Part shown: positions 49,401 through 56,799 of the stretch, one piece after another
Numbering within the stretch: the first letter of the stretch is position 1
Layout of the letters: each line of letters starts with the position of its first letter
From: Micromonospora sp. WMMD1128
GTDB taxonomy: Bacteria; Actinomycetota; Actinomycetes; Mycobacteriales; Micromonosporaceae
DNA: 64,000 bases
Direction: 5' to 3'
NCBI RefSeq assembly: GCF_027497235.1
Contig: NZ_CP114902.1
Span: 6,350,001-6,414,000, forward strand
The notes under the pieces: generated by a model
Seen by the model: only the letters and a program-made list of their open reading frames with translations
Database searches by the model: none
Told to the model about the DNA's origin: nothing
Program-made: the position numbers and the translations under genes

Positions 49401-50936
49401 GCCCCGGCGGACCGCCTGGACGACCCGCTCCGGTCGACGCTCGCCGCGGCGTTGCGGGCCACCCCGGCGGCGGCCGACCCGGAGAAACTGCCGCAGCAGA
49501 CCGACCGGGCGGTACGCCGGGGCGCGAACGCGGCCGGGGTGACCGAGCGCACCGGGGCGGCCGACTGGACCGCGACGGGCGGGCTGCCGTTCGAGCCGTC
49601 CCGGGGCTACAGCGCCACGGTCGGCCGCACCGGCGACGGGTTCCTGCTGAGTGTGAAGGGCGCGCCCGAGTCGGTGTTGCCGCGGTGCGCGTCCCGGCGT
49701 ACCGCCGGGGGTGACCGGCCGTTGGACGCGGCGGGCCGGGACGAGGTGCAGGCCATGCTTGCCGGTCGGGCCGGCGCCGGGCACCGCGTCCTCGCCGTGG
49801 CCGAGTGCCAGGTGACCGTCGACGCGGTCACCGACGAGCAGGTCGACGGGCTGGTCTTCGTGGGTTTCCTGACCCTCGCGGACGGGGTGCGGGAGAGCGC
49901 CCGGCCGGCGGTGCAGCGGATCCGCAAGGCGGGCGTGCACACCGTCATGATCACCGGGGATCATCCGGCCACCGCCGAGGCGATCGCCGCCGCGATCAGT
50001 CCCGACCACGGGCAGCAACGGGTGGTGACCGCCGCCGACCTGGACCGGCTCGACGACGCCGCGCTCGCGGAGCGGCTGATGGCCACCGACGTGGTGGCCC
50101 GCTGCACTCCCACCCACAAGGTACGGATCATCCAGGCGTTGCAGCGCCGGGGCCGGACCGTGGCGATGACCGGGGACGGCGCCAACGACGCCCCGGCGAT
50201 CCGCCTGGCCGACGTCGGCATCGCGCTCGGTCAGCGCGGCACCCCGGCCGCCCGCGCCGCCGCCGACCTGGTGGTCACCGACGACCGGCTGGAGACGATC
50301 ATCGCCACGCTCGTCGAGGGACGGGCCATGTGGTCCTCGGTGCGGCACGCCCTGAGCATCCTGGTCGGTGGCAACCTCGGCGAGATCGCGTTCAGCGTGC
50401 TCTCCGCCGCCTCGACCGGCCGGTCCGCCCTGACCGGTCGGCAGTTGCTGCTTGTCAACCTGCTCACCGACCTCGCGCCGGCGCTTGCCATCGCGGTCCG
50501 CCCGCCGGCCGACGACCGCGCCGACCACCTGCTGCGGGAGGGGCCGGACTCGTCGCTCGGCGCCACCATGACCCGGGAGATCGCGCTGCGGGCCGCGGCG
50601 ACCACGCTCGGCGCGACCGCCGGTTGGACGCTGGCCCGGTGGACCGGCACGCAACGCCGGGCCGGCACCGTCGCGCTCGCCTCGCTGATCGGCACCCAGC
50701 TCGGCCAGACGGTGCTGGCCGGCGGCACCAGCCCCACCGTGTTGGCCGCCACCGCCGCGTCCGTCGGCGTGCTGGTCCTGGTGGTGCAGACGCCCGGGGT
50801 CAGCCAGTTCTTCGGCTGCACTCCACTCGGTCCGGTGGGTTGGACCATCGCGACCGGCTCGGCGCTCGGCGCGACGTTCGCCAACGGCGCGTTGACGAAG
50901 CTGGTGGACCGTCTGCCGCAGCCGGGCTCGTCCTGA
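46467..50936 (+). CDS. Cation-translocating P-type ATPase (CtpI/CtpH-like)
   Basis: ATG 46467 with GGGAGG upstream gives 1489 residues. A long N-terminal half (about 1-640) carries HMA-like segments (HHIEVHGVCQDGGDRLARQVEAALE) without a CxxC metal motif. The P-type ATPase core follows: actuator SSLTGESLPVAK (TGES, about residue 800), transmembrane PEGLPF, phosphorylation DKTGTLTEG (Asp about 956), KGAPE, MITGDHPATA and MTGDGANDAPAIRLADVGIALG. The P-E-G-L sequence in helix 4 and the size match mycobacterial CtpI/CtpH proteins rather than heavy-metal pumps with CPC. The transported ion is uncertain (calcium or magnesium-like). Confidence 0.93.
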   Translation: MAYGFAGLLLSPAAVPDAVARVARTVGSVLPGGAVPPVVTEAAGNVGAATTRLARLANLARRRVWSRDGRHHIEVHGVCQDGGDRLARQVEAALEAVPGVTWARVNAPSGRVVVATGDPAPRLRDLIDTVTRAERACPFEPDPEIPPPHPPEEGPRTPRTLGALASDALGLTISAATRILPFTPVPGEVAGLLNAVDLHPRLHALADRGLRADPRAEVLFPLAEAVVQGLTGGWAGIVLDGAQRVVQWGEARAQLAAWSRAEPGLTGDPDRAVARVPDGERPCPVPDGQVERYVKRVLTAGAAAGAAAIPVAGGKRAAALALSALPKAPGSGREGYAAQLGRMLARRGVIAMDRSVLRELDRIDTVVLDAAVLGSDRGVLSDLAPLPGADTQQVAARAFALFDPARPDGVRTDDGWRLGPLDRLDASDPGDTPDSERLRAHGGRLLGLAEGGRLAAVLRVEPEPAPGVDALVSAARQADVRLVVGGAGDGRYDFADRHVPGGSRLAAAVRDLQREGAVVLVVSGERSALAAADCGLGVSGPDDLPPWGAHLLVGDDLRIPALLIDAAGVARRMTGQNIRIAMAGSGLGALGAFTADRRLLPGRTMAAVNGAAMVAFGHGVVRAHRLPDRAGTPTPALTAWHLMPVETVLEQLDTRPAGLTDEEAAGRRGAAADDGHGPFALLRAFVDELSNPLTPVLAAGAVLSAAFGSLVDAALVGGLVGGSALVGAVHQRNTERSLAELLSRSAVTARVRRDGTERVVPAEDLVPGDVISIGSGDAVPADCRVLTSDGLEADESSLTGESLPVAKNPEPVVAAAIAERHSMLFEGTTVAAGHGTAVVVATGEQTESGRSLALAKQAPPASGVEARLGKLTNAAVPLAAGSAIAVAGAGLLRGVPLAETAATAANLAVASVPEGLPFLVSAAQLAAARRLAEHGALVRNPRTIEALGRVDVLCFDKTGTLTEGKLLLAGVGTGDDRYAPADRLDDPLRSTLAAALRATPAAADPEKLPQQTDRAVRRGANAAGVTERTGAADWTATGGLPFEPSRGYSATVGRTGDGFLLSVKGAPESVLPRCASRRTAGGDRPLDAAGRDEVQAMLAGRAGAGHRVLAVAECQVTVDAVTDEQVDGLVFVGFLTLADGVRESARPAVQRIRKAGVHTVMITGDHPATAEAIAAAISPDHGQQRVVTAADLDRLDDAALAERLMATDVVARCTPTHKVRIIQALQRRGRTVAMTGDGANDAPAIRLADVGIALGQRGTPAARAAADLVVTDDRLETIIATLVEGRAMWSSVRHALSILVGGNLGEIAFSVLSAASTGRSALTGRQLLLVNLLTDLAPALAIAVRPPADDRADHLLREGPDSSLGATMTREIALRAAATTLGATAGWTLARWTGTQRRAGTVALASLIGTQLGQTVLAGGTSPTVLAATAASVGVLVLVVQTPGVSQFFGCTPLGPVGWTIATGSALGATFANGALTKLVDRLPQPGSS

Positions 50937-50943
50937 CCGGCGC

Positions 50944-51915
50944 TCAGTGCCAGGTGGCGGCGGCCCGGCGCAGCCGGTCGTTGACCGCCCGGCCGACACC
51001 CGCGTCGGGCACCGCCTCGGCGACGATCTCGGTCACCCCGGCCGCGTCGAGGCGGTGCAGCGCGTCGAACAGGCGCGCGGCTGCCGCCGTCAGGTCACCC
51101 GAGGGCGAGAGCACCTCCACCGCCGCCCAGTCACCGTCCGCCGGTGGCTCCCGGAAGGCCAGGAATCCCCGCCGCCCGCCGTCGTGCGCGCCCACCGCAT
51201 CCAACCGCAACGGGGTACGCGGGGCGTAGTGCGCGGCGAGCGTCCCGGGCGCGACCGGCCGGCCGGAGCTGCCTTGGCGTACCTCGACCGGACCGACCGC
51301 CTCGACCAGCGCCTCGACCGGCAGCGCGCCCAGCCGGAGCACCACCGGTCGCTCGCCCCGGGCGTCCACGATCGTCGACTCGATCCCGCACCGGGTGGGT
51401 CCGCCGTCGAGCACCACGTCCACCGCCCCGCCCAGCCCGGCCACCACGTGCTCGGCCCGGGTCGGGCTGAGCTGGCCGAACCGGTTGGCGCTGGGCGCGG
51501 CGACCGGCACCCCGGCGGCGGCGATCAGCGCCCGGGCGGACGGTTCGTCCGGCACCCGGACGGCCATGGTGTCCAGGCCCGAGGTGACGATCGGCGGGAT
51601 CGCCGCGGGCCGGTCCACGATCAGTGTGAGCGGGCCGGGCCAGAACCGGTCCGCGAGCGCGGCCACGGCCGGCGGCACCGCGCCGACGAGCGCGGGCAGG
51701 TCGGCGGCGTCGGCCAGGTGGCTGATCAGCGGATCGAAGCTGGGCCGGGCCTTCGCCTCGAAGATCCGCGCCGCGGCGTTCGGGTCGAGCGCGTTCGCAC
51801 CCAGCCCGTAGACCGTCTCGGTGGGGAAGGCGACCAGCCCGCCGGCGCGCAGGACGGCGGCGGCCTCGTCGATGCCGCAGTCGGCCGGCAGGACGCGCGG
51901 GGATCCGGTGCTCAC
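50944..51915 (-). CDS. L-threonylcarbamoyladenylate synthase (Sua5/YwlC type)
   Basis: GTG 51915 gives 323 residues. The YrdC domain has LRAGGLVAFPTETVYGLGANALDPNAAARIFEAKARPSFDPLISHL, PGPLTLIV, MAVRVPDE and PVAAPSANRFGQLSPT. A Sua5 C-terminal domain follows (PVAPGTLAAHYAPRTPLRL). It makes the threonylcarbamoyl-AMP used for the universal t6A37 tRNA modification. The gene converges with the P-type ATPase gene across a 7-bp gap. Confidence 0.95.
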   Translation of the reverse strand: MSTGSPRVLPADCGIDEAAAVLRAGGLVAFPTETVYGLGANALDPNAAARIFEAKARPSFDPLISHLADAADLPALVGAVPPAVAALADRFWPGPLTLIVDRPAAIPPIVTSGLDTMAVRVPDEPSARALIAAAGVPVAAPSANRFGQLSPTRAEHVVAGLGGAVDVVLDGGPTRCGIESTIVDARGERPVVLRLGALPVEALVEAVGPVEVRQGSSGRPVAPGTLAAHYAPRTPLRLDAVGAHDGGRRGFLAFREPPADGDWAAVEVLSPSGDLTAAAARLFDALHRLDAAGVTEIVAEAVPDAGVGRAVNDRLRRAAATWH

Positions 51916-51984
51916 GCTGCGACGCTAGCCTGCGTCGCCCGCCGCCCCCGGCGCGGCCCCGGTCGGTGTGCTCGTGCCGGGGGT

Positions 51985-52566
51985 TCAGTCCCGTTCGTCG
52001 GCCGCGTCGGGAAGGCTCGGCGCGTCGGTGGGGTAGAGACCGGCGGCGAAGCCGTACACCTGGTCGCCGGCGCGGGGGATCTGCGCGAACCGCCGGGCCA
52101 GCGCCTGCACCTCGGCCCAGAACTCGCGGACGTCCTCGATCGGGATCCGCGCGTGCACGAGCGTGCAGCGCAGCTCGTCCGCGGCGTGGGCGGCAGCCGC
52201 CTCGGCCGCGGCCTCGGCCAGCCCGTTGATCCGGGCGACCACCTGCTTGTCCTCCGGCCGGCTGAGCGCGCCGACGTAGAAGGTGCGGGCCACCCGGCCG
52301 TAGAAGCGTTCCTCGATGGCCCGGACCCGGCGGGTGCGGACCACGCGCAGCAGCCCGGCGTCGACGAGTTGGTTCACGTGGTAGGCCACGCTGCTCTTCG
52401 GCCGGTCCACGGCACGTGCCAGCTCGTTGACCGTGGCGGCGCGTTCCAGGAGCAGTTCCAGGAGCGTGCCGCGCAGGGGGTCGGCGAGCGCGCGCAACTG
52501 CTCCGGGGCGGTGACCACGAGCAGGTCGTCGAGGTCGTAATCGGGGACCCGCTGATTGACCGACAT
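51985..52566 (-). CDS. ArsR-like winged-helix regulator
   Basis: ATG 52566 gives 193 residues. The HTH reads APEQLRALADPLRGTLLELLLERAATVNELARAVDRPKSSVAYHVNQLVDAGLLRVVRTR with the wing ERFYGRVARTF, and a helical C-terminal domain follows. This is the HTH_20/ArsR type typical of actinomycetes. It is divergent from the dienelactone hydrolase-like gene, with an AT-rich promoter TAATAT at 52580-52585 between them, and probably controls it. Confidence 0.9.
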   Translation of the reverse strand: MSVNQRVPDYDLDDLLVVTAPEQLRALADPLRGTLLELLLERAATVNELARAVDRPKSSVAYHVNQLVDAGLLRVVRTRRVRAIEERFYGRVARTFYVGALSRPEDKQVVARINGLAEAAAEAAAAHAADELRCTLVHARIPIEDVREFWAEVQALARRFAQIPRAGDQVYGFAAGLYPTDAPSLPDAADERD

Positions 52567-52630
52567 TTCTCGACCGTTCTAATATTCTGGTTCGTTCGAT
52601 GATTCCGGTCCGACAGTCAGGAGTCTAGAG

Positions 52631-53221
52631 ATGGCCGAGATCCTCCTCTTCCACCACCTGCAGGGGCTCACCGACGGCGTACGCGCCCTCGCCGACGCCC
52701 TCCGCGCCGGCGGGCACACCGTGCACGCCCCGGACCTCTTCGACGGCGAACGGCCGGCGAGCATCGAGGAGGGCTCGGCGCTCACCAAGCGCATCGGCCG
52801 TGACGTCCTCGACCAGCGCGCCGACCGGATCGCCGCCGACCTGCGCCCCGACCTCGTCTACGCGGGCGTCTCCTGGGGCGCCGCCATCGCCCAGCGGCTC
52901 GCCCAGACCCGGCCCGGCGCCCGGGCCGCCCTGCTCTACGAGGCGTGCCTGCCGGTCACCGGCGAGTGGGCCGTCGGCCCGTGGCCCGACGGCGTGGCGG
53001 TGCAGGTCCACGGCATGGAACAGGACCCGTTCTTCGGGCTGGAGGGCGACGTCGACGCCGCCCGCGAACTGGTCTCGATCGTCGGACCCGAGCGGGGCGA
53101 GCTGTTCGTCTACCCCGGCGACCGGCACCTGTTCACCGACAGCTCGCTCCCGTCGTACGACGCGGCGGCGACCACGCTCGTGGTGAGCCGCAGCCGCGAC
53201 CTCCTCGACCGCCTGGGCTGA
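52631..53221 (+). CDS. Dienelactone hydrolase-family protein
   Basis: ATG 52631 gives 196 residues of an alpha/beta hydrolase: EILLFHHLQGLTDGVRALADALRAGGHTVHAPDLFDG at the N-terminus, the nucleophile elbow YAGVSWGAAIAQRL (Ser instead of the Cys of true dienelactone hydrolases), and the acid/His region VYPGDRHLFTD. Cytoplasmic; the substrate is unknown. Divergent from an ArsR-like regulator. Confidence 0.9.
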   Translation: MAEILLFHHLQGLTDGVRALADALRAGGHTVHAPDLFDGERPASIEEGSALTKRIGRDVLDQRADRIAADLRPDLVYAGVSWGAAIAQRLAQTRPGARAALLYEACLPVTGEWAVGPWPDGVAVQVHGMEQDPFFGLEGDVDAARELVSIVGPERGELFVYPGDRHLFTDSSLPSYDAAATTLVVSRSRDLLDRLG

Positions 53222-53226
53222 CGCCG

Positions 53227-53613
53227 CTACTTGTACTGCGCGATCTGGATCAGGTTGCCGCAGGTGTCGTCGAACACGGCGGTCGCCACCGGCCCCATGT
53301 CGACCGGCTCCTGGGTGAACAGCACGCCGAGCTGCCGCAGCCGGTCGTGCTCGGCGGCGACGTCGTCCACCGCGAACTGGGTGAACGGGATGCCGTCACC
53401 CGCCAGCGCCTCCTTGAACGCCTTGGCAGCCGGGTGGGCGTCGGGTTCCAGCAGCAACTCGACGCCGTCCGGCGCCTCGGGCGAGGCGACCGTCAGCCAG
53501 CGGTGCTCACCGGTGGGCACGTCCGTCTTCGGCACGAAACCCAGCACCTCGGTGTAGAAGCGCAGCGCCTTGTCCTGGTCGTCGACGTACACGCTCGTCA
53601 GATTGATCCTCAT
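53227..53613 (-). CDS. VOC family protein, ArsR-coupled
   Basis: ATG 53613 with AGGAGACGCC upstream gives 128 residues: INLTSVYVDDQDKALRFYTEVLGFVPKTDVPTGEHRWLTV, EAPDGVELLLEP, PFTQFAVDDVAAEHDRLRQLGVLF and VATAVFDDTCGNLIQIAQY, a glyoxalase/bleomycin-resistance fold. It overlaps the upstream ArsR gene by 4 bp (ATGA), so both are translated from one mRNA. Such ArsR-VOC pairs are common and of unknown substrate. Confidence 0.93.
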   Translation of the reverse strand: MRINLTSVYVDDQDKALRFYTEVLGFVPKTDVPTGEHRWLTVASPEAPDGVELLLEPDAHPAAKAFKEALAGDGIPFTQFAVDDVAAEHDRLRQLGVLFTQEPVDMGPVATAVFDDTCGNLIQIAQYK

Positions 53614-53909
53614 GGCGTCTCCTGTGTGGGTGCGGACCGGAGCCATCGCTCGGTGATGGACCGCAGCGGCCGGGTGTCGAGATGGTGGAACTTGTAGCGA
53701 CCCTGCCGCCGCGTGACGATCAGGCCGGCGGCCTCCAGCACGTCGAGATGCTGGGAGATCGCCTGCCGGGACGACCCGACCTGGTGCCGGGTGGCCAGCC
53801 GGCCGCAGATCTCGAACAGGGTCTGACCGTCGCGCTCGGTCAACTCGTCGAGGATCAGGCGGCGGGTCGGATCGGCCAGCGCCTGGTACAGATCGCCCAC
53901 GTCAAGCAC
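53610..53909 (-). CDS. ArsR-family regulator
   Basis: GTG 53909 gives 99 residues: DLYQALADPTRRLILDELTERDGQTLFEICGRLA, the recognition helix SSRQAISQHLDVLEAAGLI and the wing RRQGRYKFHHLDTRPL. TTG 53918 would place the start inside a 24-bp palindrome, so GTG 53909 or 53900 is preferred; with the operator directly upstream, the mRNA is likely leaderless. It is co-translated with the downstream VOC gene. Confidence 0.9.
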   Translation of the reverse strand: MLDVGDLYQALADPTRRLILDELTERDGQTLFEICGRLATRHQVGSSRQAISQHLDVLEAAGLIVTRRQGRYKFHHLDTRPLRSITERWLRSAPTQETP

Positions 53910-53910
53910 T

Positions 53911-53934
53911 ATAGGCAAGTGCCTGCTTGCCTAT
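53911..53934. promoter_or_regulatory. 24-bp palindromic operator of the arsR-VOC operon
   Basis: ATAGGCAAG (53911-53919), a 6-bp spacer TGCCTG, and CTTGCCTAT (53926-53934) form a perfect inverted repeat immediately upstream of the likely GTG start. The 9-bp arms fit an ArsR dimer site overlapping the promoter. Confidence 0.8.
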
Positions 53935-53958
53935 CAATGGTCCAGACCAAGATCGTGC

Positions 53959-54033
53959 GTGCTAGACCATGGCCCGGCACTGTGCTAAATCGTGCCCAGG
54001 AGACGTGCTATCTTGTTATTGTCCGTCGTGCTA
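53959..54033 (+). repeat. Four GTGCTA boxes at exact 23-bp spacing
   Basis: GTGCTA begins at 53959, 53982, 54005 and 54028, each exactly 23 bp from the last; three copies are preceded by C and one by T, and three are followed by (A/G)A(C/T)C. The bases between the boxes are not conserved. The array fills the gap between the arsR operator and the ATPase gene start at 54054. It looks like a binding array for a multimeric regulator, or iterons. Confidence 0.85.
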
Positions 54034-54053
54034 GATCCGGATTGGAAGCATCG

Positions 54054-55295
54054 ATGAGCACCTACGTGCCTCGCTTGCTTGACTCGGAACTCCGCGAGGT
54101 GGTGGCCGCCCACCCCGCCGCCCTCGTTGTCGGACCCCGCGCCTGCGGCAAGACCACCACGACCCGACGTCACACGAACTCGGTCCTGCGCCTGGATGTT
54201 CCCGCGCAGGCCGCCGTAGTGACAGCCGACCCCGACGCCGCACTTCGCGGGCTTGACGAACCGATCCTGATCGATGAGTGGCAGTTGGTTCCGCAGGTTC
54301 TCGGCGCAGTCAAGCGGGCCGTGGACGATGCCCCCAGGCCGGGACGATTCGTGCTGACCGGCTCTTCGCAAGCCGACCTTACGACGTCAGGCTGGCCCGC
54401 TACCGGACGGATCGTCCGCCTGACGATGTATCCACTCGTCGGCCGGGAACGCCACGGCGATCCGGCCTCGACATCACTGGTCGACCGGATCCTGAGCGAC
54501 GGCGCCGATGCCTTTGGCAACCCGACATCCCCCTGGGATCTGCACGACTACGTGGACGAAGCGCTCACGAGTGGCTGGCCCGAGGCTCTGCGGGTACCGG
54601 GCGATCGCGCGCGAGACCGATGGCTGACCGGCTACGTCGACCATCTCGTCACCCGCGAAGCACCCGCGCTCGGCGTCGCGCGCGATCCCGGTCGCCTGCG
54701 GAAATACCTGCACGTACTCGCTGCCAACACCGGTGGCGTTCCGACCCACAAGCTGCTCTACGACGCGGCCGGCATCGACCGGAACACCGCAGTCAGCTAC
54801 GACAACCTGCTCGACAGCCTCATGATCACTCAACGAGTTCCGGCCTGGGCCGGCAACTTCATGGACCGTGCAGTACGCCTGCCCAAGCGTTACCTCATTG
54901 ACCCGGGACTACTCGGCCCGCTCCTGCGAGTCGATCACCGCCGCACTCTTCGCGACAGCGACCTGCTAGGCCGAATCCTCGACACCCTGGTAGCCGCCCA
55001 GTTCCGGGCAGAGTGCGCCATCAGCATCGTTGGCGCCGACATGTACCACCTACGTGACGCCAACGGTCGTCACGAGGTCGACCTGCTCATCGAGGCACGG
55101 GACGGTCAGATCATCGCGATCGAGATCAAGGCGTCGGCGGCCCCATCCCATGCAGATGCCCGGCACCTGGAATGGTTGCGCGACCGGCTCGGCACGAGGC
55201 TCGCCATGGGGCTCCTCGTCCACACCGGCCCCCGAGCCTTCGCACTCAGCGAACGGATCATCGCCGTCCCCATCGCCAGTCTCTGGTCGAGCTGA
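54054..55295 (+). CDS. AAA ATPase with DUF4143 domain
   Basis: ATG 54054 gives 413 residues. Walker A is VVGPRACGKTTTTRR (about residues 27-41); a sensor-like LIDEWQLVPQVLGAVKRAVD and VLTGSSQADL follow. The C-terminal DUF4143 region (about 195-413) includes RYLIDPGLLGPLLRVDH and a nuclease-like D-x-n-E-x-K pattern in HEVDLLIEARDGQIIAIEIKAS. AAA_14/DUF4143 proteins are widespread in mobile and defence-linked regions; their activity is unresolved. Base use is less GC-biased than in neighbouring housekeeping genes, consistent with acquisition. Upstream lies the 23-bp-spaced GTGCTA array. Confidence 0.87.
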   Translation: MSTYVPRLLDSELREVVAAHPAALVVGPRACGKTTTTRRHTNSVLRLDVPAQAAVVTADPDAALRGLDEPILIDEWQLVPQVLGAVKRAVDDAPRPGRFVLTGSSQADLTTSGWPATGRIVRLTMYPLVGRERHGDPASTSLVDRILSDGADAFGNPTSPWDLHDYVDEALTSGWPEALRVPGDRARDRWLTGYVDHLVTREAPALGVARDPGRLRKYLHVLAANTGGVPTHKLLYDAAGIDRNTAVSYDNLLDSLMITQRVPAWAGNFMDRAVRLPKRYLIDPGLLGPLLRVDHRRTLRDSDLLGRILDTLVAAQFRAECAISIVGADMYHLRDANGRHEVDLLIEARDGQIIAIEIKASAAPSHADARHLEWLRDRLGTRLAMGLLVHTGPRAFALSERIIAVPIASLWSS

Positions 55296-55467
55296 GCCCA
55301 GGACTACGGCATCGAAGCCATCAACACTCTCCTGCCGACTTCCCTGACCAGGCATCCAGAGCGCCGCGAGACCATGCGGACCACACCGCCACGATCGCCG
55401 GTGACCCCCTACCACTCAGGTCGGCCGACCCAAGGGCGTCAGGCCGATGATCCTCGGGCGGCCACCG

Positions 55468-55884
55468 TCAAGACACCGCGAGCAGTCGGAACTCGCAGCG
55501 GACGCCGCTCGCCTTGGCGAGCCGACCATCACCGGTCACGAGTGGGCAGGCCAACAACTCCGCCACCGCGACGTAGGCTGCGTCATTCGTGGTGACATTG
55601 CCCCGCAACTGCCACATCCGGTCAATCAGCATCGCGACGCCAACCTCGTCGATGACCAACGAGGGCAGGGTATCGATCGCCTCCTGAGCCCGAGCCAGGC
55701 CCAGCTTCCCACCGAGGACCTTGCCTCTGATCACCGACATGACCTCGACCAGAAGATGGCTCGGCGCGGCCCAGTGCGGATCGCCGGTCAGCTCTGCCCG
55801 CGCCGCGTCGCCGACCGGCCCGTCATCGACCAGGGCATCGGCCAGAACCGACGCATCCACGACGATCACGCCGTGCTTCCCCAT
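55468..55884 (-). CDS. vapC: VapC-type PIN-domain toxin
   Basis: ATG 55884 gives 138 residues: VIVVDASVLADALVDDGP with the first catalytic Asp at about residue 10, HLLVEVMSVIRGKVLGG (Glu), VTTNDAAYVAVAELLACPLVTGDGRLA with the later acidic pair. These are the four PIN-domain acidic positions, so it is predicted to be an active Mg-dependent ribonuclease. It overlaps the upstream antitoxin gene by 19 bp. Confidence 0.92.
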   Translation of the reverse strand: MGKHGVIVVDASVLADALVDDGPVGDAARAELTGDPHWAAPSHLLVEVMSVIRGKVLGGKLGLARAQEAIDTLPSLVIDEVGVAMLIDRMWQLRGNVTTNDAAYVAVAELLACPLVTGDGRLAKASGVRCEFRLLAVS

Positions 55885-56120
55885 GGTCCGCGTTGCTCCC
55901 GCTGGTCATTCAACTCGGCCGCGCTCTCCCCCGGCAGGGAGCGAGCACCGTCCCATCGGCCGGCGAAGCGATCAAGAGCCGCAGTGTTGCGCAGCCGCCG
56001 AGCCTGCGTCTCCACCAGATCCAGCAGGTACGCCTGGAGTGACTGCCCGCGCGCCTTGGCCTGCGCCGCCAAGGCGTCTCGTACCTCTTCTGGCACGTCC
56101 CGAATCTGGAGAGCAACCAT
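55866..56120 (-). CDS. vapB: VapB/FitA-type antitoxin
   Basis: ATG 56120 gives 84 residues. The RHH N-terminus VALQIRDVPEEVRDALAAQAKARGQSLQAYLLDLVETQAR is followed by a C-terminal tail that would neutralise VapC. The start codon overlaps the ATGCAT operator palindrome, so repression by the VapBC complex and near-leaderless initiation are expected. Confidence 0.9.
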   Translation of the reverse strand: MVALQIRDVPEEVRDALAAQAKARGQSLQAYLLDLVETQARRLRNTAALDRFAGRWDGARSLPGESAAELNDQREQRGPWGSTA

Positions 56121-56135
56121 GCATTCATTATGCAT
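56119..56135. promoter_or_regulatory. vapBC operator palindrome
   Basis: ATGCAT (56119-56124), TCATT, ATGCAT (56130-56135): two identical self-complementary hexamers that together form a 17-bp inverted repeat overlapping the vapB start codon. Confidence 0.75.
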
Positions 56136-56338
56136 GCATCATCGCTCAGCTTCCAGGAAAGACTCGGCCCTCGACCAGATGATTCGCATGACGATGGTGG
56201 TACAGCCAAGGGCCGCAGGTCAGAGAAGTCCGTGGGCCGGAGGTACCACCATACGAACCAACCGGCGACCATCGCCGGTGACCCGTTGCCGCTGCGAATG
56301 AGCAGGTCAGGAGCGCAGCTCGGTGCCCAGGTGCAGGA

Positions 56339-56653
56339 TCAGGCGATCTGACGGAGATCGCTGCCGTAGTCGAAGATGATCCGCATGCGGGCGCCCAGCG
56401 CTCGCGCGTACCGGCCCAGGGTCGCGACCTCGTTGGCCTCCAGGTCACCGTTCTCGATCTGGCTGACCCGGCCGGGCGTGACCCCCATCAACTCGGCCAC
56501 CTCCCGCTGGGTGAGCCCGAGACGCTTACGCTCCCCGGCCAGGTGGAACGCGCTGACCCACGCCTCGGTGCGGGCGCGCTCGACATCGAGCGCGTCGTCG
56601 TCCCCGTCGTGCAACTCGGCACGGATGTCGTCCCAGTCATGGAAGTCGCTCAT
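56339..56653 (-). CDS. XRE-family DNA-binding protein (HigA-like)
   Basis: ATG 56653 gives 104 residues: an acidic N-terminus (SDFHDWDDIRAELHDGDDD) and a C-terminal HTH (RKRLGLTQREVAELMGVTPGRVSQIENGDLEANEVATLGRYARALGARM). This layout is typical of HigA-type antitoxins, but no HigB/RelE toxin gene is visible upstream (56654-56800) or downstream to 56140. Either the toxin was lost or it is a solitary regulator. The 198 bp downstream hold no gene. Confidence 0.8.
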   Translation of the reverse strand: MSDFHDWDDIRAELHDGDDDALDVERARTEAWVSAFHLAGERKRLGLTQREVAELMGVTPGRVSQIENGDLEANEVATLGRYARALGARMRIIFDYGSDLRQIA

Positions 56654-56799
56654 CAGCCCAGCCAGTCTGCCTGATCCCGACCAGGCGCGTTCACGCCGAC
56701 TCGCCGTGCGTGAGTTCGGCAAGCTCTCCGCCGCTGCGGCCACCGAGTTCACCGCCCGGCGATTTGCAGTGGCAGTGGGGGCACCCGCCGCGGACACTT

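Noticed and set aside
48591..50999. An 800-codon open frame on the minus strand over the P-type ATPase
   Set aside because: Typical high-GC antisense frame; the plus strand carries DKTGTLT and GDGANDAPA motifs.
56140..56338. A HigB/RelE toxin gene paired with the XRE protein
   Set aside because: No frame in the interval on either strand shows RelE-fold motifs or a credible start.
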